9,369 bases of DNA from Planctomycetaceae bacterium (lineage in GTDB: Bacteria; Planctomycetota; Planctomycetia; Pirellulales; Pirellulaceae): contig DMPQ01000308.1 of NCBI GenBank assembly GCA_003455945.1, positions 13,975 to 23,343 on the forward strand, written 5' to 3'. The position numbers were made by a program, and so were the translations under genes. Below, in pieces: positions 1 through 7,699 of the stretch; the first letter of the stretch is position 1, and every line of letters starts with the position of its first letter. The notes under the pieces were generated by a model, which saw only the letters and a program-made list of their open reading frames with translations, was not told where the DNA came from and did not search any database.

Positions 1-789
1 ATTGAGCATCCCGGACCGCTCGATCCGATCGCGATCGATGCTTCGAGCCGTCACTTCGATACCGCCGCGCGGCGTGCTGAACATCAACAGTTGCCCGCGA
101 CGCGGGAGTTCGGTTTCGAGACTGTCCCAGCCGGTATCCTCGAACTCGGTCCGCTCGGTCACCGAATCCGAATCGACTCCCGCCATCAGCCCGCCCGAGC
201 CGCCGAACCCGTAGCCTCCCATCGCCCCCGCGGGCCCGCTGGTCGGCGGCATCAGTCCGGCGCCCGCTCCGGTTTCCAGACTCGGCGTCGCCGGCATGCC
301 CCCCCCCAGCGGTCCTCCGACCGCCCCCAGCGAAAGGTCTCGCGACTGCTGCGACAACTGATCGCGATACCGCTCCAGCTTGTCCGCGGGTGCGGCCTGC
401 GACCGCTGGTCCATCTCCTCGTTCGCCAACGGATCGAGTGCCGCGTTGTCGTACCGACCCAGGTTGCGACTGTTCTGCTGCCGGAACGATTCGTCGTCGG
501 CCGTCTGGCGCTGACCTCGTCCGCGATAGAAGCGTCCGTTACCGGCTTCGGCCTCGACCGGCGCGCCGCGAGTGATCGGTGCATCGGCGGTTGCGGCGAC
601 ATCGCCGAAACCGGCGTCATTCCAGTTCTCGTTGAAGTCCGCGGCGCCATCGTTCGAAACTCCCGAGCCTTCACCGGCGACCACACCGAAGTTCAGCCCG
701 AGATCCGAAACGACGTTCGACGATCGCTGCAGCCCCTGTCCCGAATAGAACGAGTTGAGTCGGTCCCGATTGCCGACACTCGCCGTATT
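1..789 (-). other. Gln/Asn/Gly-rich low-complexity tail of the giant protein
   Basis: Residues about 2304-2526 are poor in hydrophobic residues and rich in Asn, Gln, Gly, Asp and Arg. They include a Gly-rich stretch with GGPLGGGM (2461-2468) and GGYGFGGSGG further on. The last visible 40 residues look folded again (LPRRGQLLMFSTPRGG then IEVTARS), so another domain probably continues past the left edge. No stop codon is reached. Confidence 0.65.
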
Positions 790-3700
790 CGACTCGGCCA
801 GTTGCTCCTCGACCTGCCGTTCCGCTTCGCTGAGAAGTCGGCCGTTGCTCGATTCGACGCGCATCCATTCGTGCGACAGCTCGCTGCTGCGTGCCGTGAT
901 TTCGGAGCGATTCCGCTCGTACAGCTCCCGCGCCTCCTTCAGGTTGACCGAGGTCCGCACCGAACCGAAGGCACCGACCGAAGCGAGTGCCTGTTGCGCA
1001 GCCACGATCCGCTTTCCCAGATAACTCTGGAATCCGATCGCCAGTTCGGTCTCGTCCTTCGCCCGCGTCATCGTGCCGTCGACATCGAACCAGACGCGAT
1101 CTTCGGGTAGATACAGACGCAACTGACTCAGCTCGACGTTGATGTTCGTCTTCGCGATCAGCGGGAACCGGATCGCCGTCCCCTCGACTCCCAGATCGAT
1201 GCGTCCGCCGTAGCGGACGACGACCGGGTAGTCCCCCTCCCCTTCGGCCGTCCGGATCAGCGGCAGCCGGACGCTGCGCCGATCGGTCTGTCCGGGGACC
1301 GCCAGCGGCCGGATCGGTCGACCGGCAACCGACGCGGTCCATAGGGTCGCACCGTCCGGAAGCTCGATCTCGAGAAACGGTTCGTCCGCATTCGCGACCC
1401 GATACTCGACTTGGCCGCGATACGCTCCGGCGTCGTCGACGACCAACAACGTCATCGCCAGCGGAATCACCGCTCCGACGCGCGCGACCTGTTGCCGTTC
1501 GAGCACCTGCAGCGTCAGCCGAGCCGCCGGCGTGTCGTCGCGAGCGACGAACAGCTGCGAGATCGTATCGCCGAGTATTCCGACCGCATCGCGCCACGCC
1601 TGTTCCTGGCGACTGACCGGCTCGAGAGCGATCGCCGCTCCGTCACCGACGACGACCTCGTCTCGGCCGACGTTCTCGATCGCCAACAGTCGCCGATCGG
1701 TCCGTCCGGTCCGCACTTCGGCCAACCGGACTTCAATCGCCGAGCCGTCGGCGGCGCGATCATGTTCGATCAGCACCGAGTAGGTCCCGCGCACCGAGTC
1801 CTGCAGTTCGAGTTCGAGCGTCTTCCAGCCTTCGCGCGGCGTCCCGTCGGCGGCGATCGCATCGGTCCAGCTCTTGCGACGCAGCAGCTTCGCCATCACG
1901 CGCGCATCGGCTCGGTCCGCCGGCAGATCGATCCGAACCGTCCGAATGCCGGCCTGCCGGATGTCGAAGTCGATCAGCGTCGTCTCTTCGACACGATCGT
2001 TCGAGACGCGTACGTTGGTCAGGGTGCGAGCCGAGACCTGAGCGACTCGCGGAACGAGCACGACATCGGCCGAATGCTGCGCTTCGCGAACTTCCAGTCC
2101 TACTTTCGCCAGTCCCTGCTGAGCGGGTCCCAACCAATCGATCTCGCTCGCCTGACGTTCGCGCAGACCGATCGCGTTCTCGATCCTGACGTCGGTGTCG
2201 GGATCGCCGAGAATCGCCCATTCCCCCTTTCGACTGTCGACTCCGGGGAGTTCGAAGCGAGGGAGTTCCAGACGATCACCGACTCCTTCCATCACGTCGT
2301 CCGCACGAGCGGTCCGCGCGAAGATCGCCAGCTCGAACGGCTCCGTCCGTCCGTCGAGCAGGTCGACCGACAATCGTCGACGCCCCTCCTCTTCGATCAC
2401 CGACCACTCGAGCCCTTCGGGAGCCAGTCGATCGAGACGATATCCTTCGGGCCACGAGATCTCGACGCGATAGAGCGGTTCCCCCTGCGGCACGAATCGG
2501 AAGAGCCCCTCGATCGCCACCTCGCGCCGATCGACCCGCAATGTCGCGCGCCACTCGGCCGCCACGCTCCGCTCCGCCGGCTGCACTTCGATCCGCAGGA
2601 CGAACGGCGGCTTGACGAAGCGGAACGACTGGTGAGGCACCAATCGCAGCACCGCCGGGTCATACGATTCGGCGATGCCTTCCATCGCACGGAGTCCTTC
2701 GGTCAGATCCAGACGCGAAAGGCCGTCGTCGAGCAGGGTCGACAACCGAACACGGGCGCTTCGTCGGACCGCAAGCTCACCCGACTCGAGCGCCGCTCCG
2801 ACGACCGAGACGTAAGGAACCTGGAGTTCGAGGGTCTTGCCCGAGAACGACTCGCGGCGAGTCAATCCGAACAGAAACGACTCGCTGCCGCTCGCCGCTT
2901 CCAGCAGCGTCACTTCGATCCGTTGCCGATCGCCCTCCTCGATCACCTGATGGGCGCGAAGATTGGCCCCGACGACCCGCTCGACCTTCCACCCGCCGGG
3001 AATCGCGAACGAGAATCGATCGCGCGGCGTCCCGGGAAAGGCAAGATCGACCTTCCAGGTCATGCGGGCACCATCCTCGCGGACGTCGAAGAGGGCGGTC
3101 GAGACGGCGGTCAGCGCGCGGTCGACTTCGGTGACCGAGACGTCACTGCGCCACTGGAGCGAGAACGCTCCTGCCTCGCCGAGCGGCGATTCGAATCGCT
3201 CGTTCGGTGCGGTCGACTTTGTCCCTGCCGCGTCGACCAACTGCGACTGGCGCAGTTCGGTTCCCGGCGTCGGCAATTCGATCGCGATCTCCGCGGCGGG
3301 ACCGCTCGGCAGATGCCCCGAGATCGCGCGCCATCCCCCCTGCTTCGTCACGGCAAAGCGAGCCGAGAACTCGAAGCGATGCCGCCCCTCTCCTTCGACA
3401 TGCAGCAGCAGCGCCGCGGGAGGGGCCCCCGGCGGCAAGAGCGGCCGCGCCTCGTCCGGCACCGCTCCGGGCTGAATCGATTCGAGTCGCGCGGTCCGAC
3501 CGTCGAGCGTTGCTGCGACGAGCGTACCGCCGGAGAACGGGATCGGGATCGTCGCTGCTCGGTCCGAGAAGAGATCGATCGTCAGCGTCCCTTCGATCGT
3601 CACCGCATCGGCATCGATCAGCGTCACCCGATGGCTCGCCGCCGACACCGAGGCGGCGACCGACGCCGCCGGTGCGGTCAGCGGCTTGTCCGGATAGGCG

Positions 3701-6700
3701 CGGTTCCAGAGTTCGACGTACTGGGCGTACGGAATCAGGATCCGATTCCCCTCGTCGGCCGATCCCGGAAACTCGGGATCGAACGGGACGATCACCGCAT
3801 CCTCCGGAACTCGCACCTCCCCTTCGAGCTCGGCCAGCCAATTCCGAATCGACTCGACGTCGACCGGTGCCGGAATCGAGTCCTGAGCGACGACGGCCGA
3901 GCCCCCGAGCGACAGCAACACCGCGATCAGGCCGACGGTCGCCGACGCACCGACTCGACCGACTCGACGCCCCAGGCGCGAGGCGATCCCGCTTCGCAGG
4001 CGGCGCAGCATTCCGGCGCACGGGACGATCAGCAGGCCGATCATCGTTTCGACGAAGGCGAGCAGACAGCCGGCCAGAAACGCTCCGGCGAAGATCGGCA
4101 TCGAGGCATCGAACTGCGCCGTCAGACAGGGCGGAATCGCCCCGGCCGCGAGCAGCAAGACGATCCACCCCAGACGCCAGGCGAACGCCGTCCAGCGCAG
4201 GGCGAGACCGATCAGCAGGCCGACCGCCGCGATCGCCAACCCGTACAACTGTGTCAACGCGGTGACGTGCACGCCGATCTCGAGCCGAGGTGCCTCGCCC
4301 AAACCGACGAAACGGACCTGATCCCCTTCGCCGACCAGATCGATCGCCAACGATCGCACTCCTTCCAGACTGGCGCCGGTCGCTCCGCGCTCCCTGGACG
4401 ACAAGCCCGACCGATCCTCGCCGAGGTCTGCATCAGCAGAAGGAACCTGCGACATCGGCGATTCGTTCGATCGCCTCGGCTCGCTCGGCGGCGCGTCGCT
4501 CTCCGCCTTCTCACGCAGTTCCTCGGTCGACGTCCGCGCTTCCGATTGCGGCGCCTGTTCGATCGGTGGTCGACCGGCATCGAGCGCCATCGTCTCGTCG
4601 GAGAGGTCGAGGAAATTGCTCGGTGACGGGGTTTCCCAGGTCATCGGCTCGGCGCCGGGAGCCATCGGTCGATTCGCCATCGCCCCGTCGAAACTCGCCT
4701 GCGGCAGGACCATCTCGAACTTCGCCGCGACCGACTCGGAGACGATTCGTCGAGGCCGAAACAGTTCGACCATCGCCCCGAGCAGCAACTCCGGACCGGC
4801 ATACGGACGGCGCAATTCGACGCTGCGGACCGTCCCGTCCCGGTCGGTCACCGAGTAACCGTCCGGCGGAAGCACGATCCACTCCACGTCGGCCGTCGGG
4901 ATCGGCGATCCGTCGGCATCGGCCGACACGATCGTGGCGAGCTCCGGGGCCGGCAACGAGACGCTGCCGAACACGGCGATCGACGGAATCGGCGTCTCGT
5001 AGACGATCTCCAGTCGCCGAGCCGCTCCGGATGAGGAGGCGGGAAGTCCGATCAGCAGGCGATCACCGCTCCGCTGCGGCTTCAATCCCAGGTCGTCGAG
5101 CTTCGCTCCCCACAGCTCGGAACCTTTCGGCAATCGGAGTTCGAGCAGGGTCGCCTTGGTCGCCAGGCGATAGGCGGCGATCGATTGGGCTCGTCCGTTC
5201 AGTCCGAGTCTTGTCGTCAGCTCGGCACGATCGATCACGGCCGACGGCAGTCCGTAGCCCGCTTCACGACGGATCGAGACCGTGGCGACCGGATCGCCGT
5301 CGACCTTGCCGAACGTTCCGACGCTCCGTCGGCCGATCGGCAGTTCCGAGGCAGCCAGCTCCCCCTCATCGACGCGCCGTGCATCGGTCGTGACGTCGAC
5401 CGAGAGATCGGCGTCGCCGTCGATACCGAAGGTGGTCGAGCGGAACGCGACTCCTTCGGCGCGGATCATCGGCGCTCCCCACTCGATCGTCGCCGCATCC
5501 TCGATCGTCTGTTCGTAGTCGATCGCCAATCGCGCTTCGCCGGTCGCTGCCGACGCGAGTCGCACTTGCCACAGGCGCCGACCGTTCTCGTCGCGCGAAC
5601 TCGATTCGCCGATCGCCAGTCCGCCGAGCCCGCGAATGCCGATCTCGCGAGGAGTCGATTCGGGCAGGGAGAATTCGAGCGAGCGAGCCGAAGCCTCGCG
5701 GATCGTGAAGTGCAGCTCATGCGCGCAGCGCACTCGCCCCGGCTGCAGCGAGTACAGCGAGTACTCCCGCGCGGTCAGCGTCGGCACGGCGCGGGTCACC
5801 TGCAGCACCAGTCGACTCTCGCCGGCAAATCGATACGCCAGCCCTCCCTGCAGCCCGGCGAGACCGACCGCCGCCAGTTCGTTATCCAGCAGCGGCACCA
5901 GCCCGTCGGTCTCGAGAGGCAACGCTTCGAGATCGTCGCGCACCACGACGCCGATCGCTCCCCGTTCGATCTCGGCGCCGTCGATCGCGACCGACGGCAC
6001 CTCGAGGTTCCGTTCGGTCCAGGCATCGAGCCAGCCGCTCGGCGTTCCTGACACCCGATAGTCGAACGTCCCGTCGACACCGGGACGAATGCCGCTCGGT
6101 ACCTTGACCCGCGCGGTCGTTCCGGTCGCATCGGCGACGATCCGCTCCCAGGCGACCGCGTTCCCCGCCGCATCGCTCAGCGATTCGATCTCCCAGCCCG
6201 GCGGGAGTTTCCAGAGCCAATCGAATCGCGTCTCCCCTTCCGATCGAAGTGATACCGTCCCCTGAAGCTCCAGGCGGCGATCGCCGACGGTCAGGATCGA
6301 GCCGACCGTTCCGGCCAACCGACTCGGCTGTCGCGCAATCGTCGCGTTCCAACGGAACTCGGTCGACGGCGCGTAGTAGGTCATCGTCTGGCGAAGCCGG
6401 GGTGCTCCCGGTTCGGCGATCGCCAGACTTGCCGGGACCGACGCCTGCAGGACGCGCGAGTCGACCGGCACGAGCCCCGACACCTCCGACTCTCCCGGCA
6501 CCAGCAGCTCTTCCACCCAGAGTCCGACGACCGTCACCTCGCCCGAGGCGCCGACCACCGGCAGATGCGGAAAGGACCACGCGATCCGATTCTCTTCGAG
6601 TCCCGCTCCGCGTTCCGTTTCCTCGCTCGCTTCGCCGCCGTCACCGATCGAAGCACTCAGCGCCTCGGTTCGCTGCAGCAGGATCGACATTACCAGCGTC

Positions 6701-7698
6701 GACTCGACCGGCTCCGACAGGACGATGCGCAGTCGTCGTTCGTCAACGGACGAGACGATCTGTTCCCAGCGCGCGATCTGCGGTGCTTCGGCTCGCATCA
6801 CCTCGAAGCCGTTCGGCAGTCGCAATTCGAGGACTTCGAGCGTACCGGCCACCGGCTCGACCGAGACGCTGGCATGAAGACGTTCGTAGGCCGACGTGAG
6901 TTCGTCGATCAGCACGCTCCGCGCGACGTAGATCCGCTCGTCCTGCGCGCTCCGGTTGTTGGTGGTCAGGACCAACGTCAATCCGGCCTGCTGCGGGACA
7001 AGGTCGAAACGGGTGACGTCCGCTTCGGCATCGAACGTGCGCCCCGCAATCGCACTCCCTTCCGCTTCGACATCGCCGGCTACTTCCAGGAGCGTCGTCC
7101 CCGACGGGCCTTGCGGCAACGTGACGTTCAGCACCTGCCGAATGCCCGACTGTTCGAGCGGCAGATTGCCGGCGAGTTCCAGTCGATGGATCCCTGCGCC
7201 GCGCACCAGCACCGACGGACGCCCCTGGTCGTCGCGGCGGAGCGGAGCCGCTTCGCCGTCCAACCGCGCCGACCGGAGACCGACTCCCGCCAGCGACAAC
7301 GGCAGTTCGAGCCACTTCGCTTCGGCAAGCACCTCGAACTCGATCGTCGTCGTGAAGCTCCCTCGACCATCGCGAACCGCCAGTCGCGAATCGACTCGCG
7401 AGAGCGTCAGATCTCGCGGCACGGCGATCACCGGCCTTTCGGCAGCGTCGCGCACCAGACGTTCGTATTCGTCGCGCGACAGAAAGACGCGATTCGGATC
7501 GGCCTCGAGGATCAGATCGAGCTCCTCGAACGGGACGAAGAGCTCGCGAACGATCGGCGGGTCGTCCCCTCGCGTCGAACTCGGCGCGAGAATCGACGCC
7601 CCCGGCGAAAGCCCGAGCAGCATCGCCATGATCCAGCGAGCCGACGCCAGGCGGCCGAGCGCTCGGAGCGAACGGAGCGAACTTGCACGCGGGTTCAT
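1..7698 (-). CDS. Giant exported membrane-anchored protein made of two tandem paralogous units (3' end missing)
   Basis: Not recognised as a named family. The ATG at 7696-7698 has a strong Shine-Dalgarno and sits one base after the upstream stop. The frame then stays open for 2566 codons and runs off the left edge. Order by residue: signal peptide (1-44); beta-rich unit 1 (45-970); Pro/Ser/Glu-rich linker (1005-1105); three membrane helices (about 1152-1172, 1176-1190, 1202-1227); an Arg-rich stretch (1231-1248); a fourth hydrophobic segment resembling a signal peptide (1252-1271); beta-rich unit 2 (1272-2205); a helical Glu/Arg-rich stretch (2254-2303); a Gln/Asn/Gly-rich tail. Only four cysteines were found, three of them in the membrane block. 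No catalytic motif was seen. If it is one polypeptide, both units lie outside the cytoplasm. Alternatively the second half could also be made separately from the ATG at 4009-4011. That this is coding is secure; the function is unknown. Confidence 0.9.
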   Translation of the reverse strand, partial: MNPRASSLRSLRALGRLASARWIMAMLLGLSPGASILAPSSTRGDDPPIVRELFVPFEELDLILEADPNRVFLSRDEYERLVRDAAERPVIAVPRDLTLSRVDSRLAVRDGRGSFTTTIEFEVLAEAKWLELPLSLAGVGLRSARLDGEAAPLRRDDQGRPSVLVRGAGIHRLELAGNLPLEQSGIRQVLNVTLPQGPSGTTLLEVAGDVEAEGSAIAGRTFDAEADVTRFDLVPQQAGLTLVLTTNNRSAQDERIYVARSVLIDELTSAYERLHASVSVEPVAGTLEVLELRLPNGFEVMRAEAPQIARWEQIVSSVDERRLRIVLSEPVESTLVMSILLQRTEALSASIGDGGEASEETERGAGLEENRIAWSFPHLPVVGASGEVTVVGLWVEELLVPGESEVSGLVPVDSRVLQASVPASLAIAEPGAPRLRQTMTYYAPSTEFRWNATIARQPSRLAGTVGSILTVGDRRLELQGTVSLRSEGETRFDWLWKLPPGWEIESLSDAAGNAVAWERIVADATGTTARVKVPSGIRPGVDGTFDYRVSGTPSGWLDAWTERNLEVPSVAIDGAEIERGAIGVVVRDDLEALPLETDGLVPLLDNELAAVGLAGLQGGLAYRFAGESRLVLQVTRAVPTLTAREYSLYSLQPGRVRCAHELHFTIREASARSLEFSLPESTPREIGIRGLGGLAIGESSSRDENGRRLWQVRLASAATGEARLAIDYEQTIEDAATIEWGAPMIRAEGVAFRSTTFGIDGDADLSVDVTTDARRVDEGELAASELPIGRRSVGTFGKVDGDPVATVSIRREAGYGLPSAVIDRAELTTRLGLNGRAQSIAAYRLATKATLLELRLPKGSELWGAKLDDLGLKPQRSGDRLLIGLPASSSGAARRLEIVYETPIPSIAVFGSVSLPAPELATIVSADADGSPIPTADVEWIVLPPDGYSVTDRDGTVRSVELRRPYAGPELLLGAMVELFRPRRIVSESVAAKFEMVLPQASFDGAMANRPMAPGAEPMTWETPSPSNFLDLSDETMALDAGRPPIEQAPQSEARTSTEELREKAESDAPPSEPRRSNESPMSQVPSADADLGEDRSGLSSRERGATGASLEGVRSLAIDLVGEGDQVRFVGLGEAPRLEIGVHVTALTQLYGLAIAAVGLLIGLALRWTAFAWRLGWIVLLLAAGAIPPCLTAQFDASMPIFAGAFLAGCLLAFVETMIGLLIVPCAGMLRRLRSGIASRLGRRVGRVGASATVGLIAVLLSLGGSAVVAQDSIPAPVDVESIRNWLAELEGEVRVPEDAVIVPFDPEFPGSADEGNRILIPYAQYVELWNRAYPDKPLTAPAASVAASVSAASHRVTLIDADAVTIEGTLTIDLFSDRAATIPIPFSGGTLVAATLDGRTARLESIQPGAVPDEARPLLPPGAPPAALLLHVEGEGRHRFEFSARFAVTKQGGWRAISGHLPSGPAAEIAIELPTPGTELRQSQLVDAAGTKSTAPNERFESPLGEAGAFSLQWRSDVSVTEVDRALTAVSTALFDVREDGARMTWKVDLAFPGTPRDRFSFAIPGGWKVERVVGANLRAHQVIEEGDRQRIEVTLLEAASGSESFLFGLTRRESFSGKTLELQVPYVSVVGAALESGELAVRRSARVRLSTLLDDGLSRLDLTEGLRAMEGIAESYDPAVLRLVPHQSFRFVKPPFVLRIEVQPAERSVAAEWRATLRVDRREVAIEGLFRFVPQGEPLYRVEISWPEGYRLDRLAPEGLEWSVIEEEGRRRLSVDLLDGRTEPFELAIFARTARADDVMEGVGDRLELPRFELPGVDSRKGEWAILGDPDTDVRIENAIGLRERQASEIDWLGPAQQGLAKVGLEVREAQHSADVVLVPRVAQVSARTLTNVRVSNDRVEETTLIDFDIRQAGIRTVRIDLPADRADARVMAKLLRRKSWTDAIAADGTPREGWKTLELELQDSVRGTYSVLIEHDRAADGSAIEVRLAEVRTGRTDRRLLAIENVGRDEVVVGDGAAIALEPVSRQEQAWRDAVGILGDTISQLFVARDDTPAARLTLQVLERQQVARVGAVIPLAMTLLVVDDAGAYRGQVEYRVANADEPFLEIELPDGATLWTASVAGRPIRPLAVPGQTDRRSVRLPLIRTAEGEGDYPVVVRYGGRIDLGVEGTAIRFPLIAKTNINVELSQLRLYLPEDRVWFDVDGTMTRAKDETELAIGFQSYLGKRIVAAQQALASVGAFGSVRTSVNLKEARELYERNRSEITARSSELSHEWMRVESSNGRLLSEAERQVEEQLAESNTASVGNRDRLNSFYSGQGLQRSSNVVSDLGLNFGVVAGEGSGVSNDGAADFNENWNDAGFGDVAATADAPITRGAPVEAEAGNGRFYRGRGQRQTADDESFRQQNSRNLGRYDNAALDPLANEEMDQRSQAAPADKLERYRDQLSQQSRDLSLGAVGGPLGGGMPATPSLETGAGAGLMPPTSGPAGAMGGYGFGGSGGLMAGVDSDSVTERTEFEDTGWDSLETELPRRGQLLMFSTPRGGIEVTARSIDRDRIERSGMLN
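299..307 (+). repeat. Nine-base C homopolymer (G9 in the coding strand)
   Basis: Nine consecutive C lie at 299-307. On the coding strand they read as part of CTG-GGG-GGG-GGC-ATG, inside the Gly-rich tail of the giant protein. The frame on both sides is coding in the same phase, so this copy is in frame. It is the longest homopolymer I noticed in the window. Confidence 0.9.
790..939 (-). other. Predicted helical, possibly coiled-coil segment
   Basis: Residues about 2254-2303 are rich in Glu, Arg, Gln and Leu without Pro or strand-like alternation (KEARELYERNRSEI, then SEAERQVEEQLAES). The segment follows unit 2 and precedes the low-complexity tail. It could be a short coiled coil or stalk. 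It has no counterpart in unit 1 or in the upstream gene. Confidence 0.5.
1084..3885 (-). repeat. Paralogous unit 2 (residues ~1272-2205 of the giant protein)
   Basis: This is the second copy of the unit, collinear with unit 1. Landmarks: NRILIPYAQYVEL (1318-1330); IPGGWKV (from 1566); WPEGYRL (from 1749); DLPAD (Leu 1925); LEIELPDGATLWTA (2109-2122); and YLPEDRV (Leu 2197). Distances from the NR motif are 248, 431, 607, 795 and 879 residues. In unit 1 they are 225, 429, 609, 787 and 874. Near the start both copies also share an LPxGP element that follows a G-x-HR(L/F)E(L/F) strand. No cysteine was seen in this unit. Confidence 0.8.
3886..4245 (-). other. Four-helix membrane block with an embedded signal-peptide-like segment
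   Basis: Hydrophobic segments lie at about 1152-1172, 1176-1190, 1202-1227 and 1252-1271. Arginines fall after helix 1 (1168, 1175) and densely between helices 3 and 4 (1232-1248), while the loop between helices 2 and 3 has none. With an exported N-terminus this obeys the positive-inside rule: out-in, in-out, out-in, in-out. From Met 1230 the sequence taken alone is a textbook signal peptide: a basic n-region, a hydrophobic core (GLIAVLLSLGG) and a VVA-QD cleavage-like site at 1269-1273. The block appears to be a former gene boundary. Confidence 0.75.
3950..3967 (+). repeat. Perfect 9-bp tandem repeat in the internal signal-like segment
   Basis: The 9-mer ccgactcga occurs twice in direct succession. 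On the coding strand it gives Arg-Val-Gly twice (residues 1245-1250), in the basic stretch just before the fourth hydrophobic segment. Confidence 0.9.
4384..4686 (-). other. Pro/Ser/Glu-rich linker between unit 1 and the membrane block
   Basis: Residues about 1005-1105 are rich in Pro, Ser, Glu, Ala and Arg and lack hydrophobic strands (for example NESPMSQVPS and ESDAPPSEPRR). The stretch reads as a disordered spacer on the extracytoplasmic side. The upstream paralogue lacks such a spacer: its membrane helices follow the unit much sooner (about 154 residues after its LPG landmark, against about 296 here). Confidence 0.6.
4789..7566 (-). repeat. Paralogous unit 1 (residues ~45-970 of the giant protein)
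   Basis: This is the first full copy of a beta-rich unit. Landmarks in order: NRVFLSRDEYERL (69-81), preceded by VPFEEL; LPNGFEV (from 294); LPPGWEI (from 498); SLPES (Leu 678) in a domain beginning near RAVPTL (636); LELRLPKGSELWGA (852-865); and LPPDGYSV (from 943). Each has a counterpart in unit 2 at nearly the same distance from the NR motif. The LPxG(F/W/Y) elements, each followed by a strand-rich stretch, look like repeated beta-sandwich modules. The copies are diverged in DNA, so this is an old protein-level repeat and edges are approximate. Confidence 0.8.
7567..7698 (-). other. N-terminal signal peptide of the giant protein
   Basis: Residues 1-22 carry six arginines and no acidic residue. 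They are followed by a hydrophobic stretch (about 23-38, IMAMLLGL then ASILA) and a short polar stretch leading into Gly-Asp-Asp. This fits a Sec signal peptide with a long basic n-region. The cleavage site is unclear: the Ala-Pro at 38-39 is poor for signal peptidase I, and the true site may be slightly later. Confidence 0.7.
7665..7682 (+). repeat. Perfect 9-bp tandem repeat in the signal peptide region
   Basis: The 9-mer ggagcgaac occurs twice in direct succession. On the coding strand it gives the repeated Ser-Leu-Arg of the basic n-region (residues 7-12). Confidence 0.9.
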
Positions 7699-7699
7699 C

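Noticed and set aside
3143..4168. Arg/Gly/Asp-rich open frames on the minus strand in other phases (also 671-1597, 1760-2221, 5882-6580, 6743-7315, 7695-8342)
   Set aside because: They overlap the giant gene or the upstream gene in the wrong phase, have biased Arg-rich composition and lack ribosome binding sites consistent with their starts. GC-rich DNA produces such frames.
1411..4626. A 1071-codon open frame on the plus strand, and similar plus-strand frames at 91-1110, 5185-6051 and 6565-7797
   Set aside because: These lie in the phase where each antisense codon is the exact complement of a sense codon of the giant gene. Stops there need TTA, CTA or TCA in the sense frame, and I found only about six such codons (near 1108, 1342, 4624, 5032, 6049 and 6250). 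The translations are Arg/Asp/Gln-rich without a fold-like pattern, so they are shadows.
7699..7699. Promoter or terminator between the two genes
   Set aside because: There is only one intergenic base, and no hairpin followed by a T run was seen around the junction.
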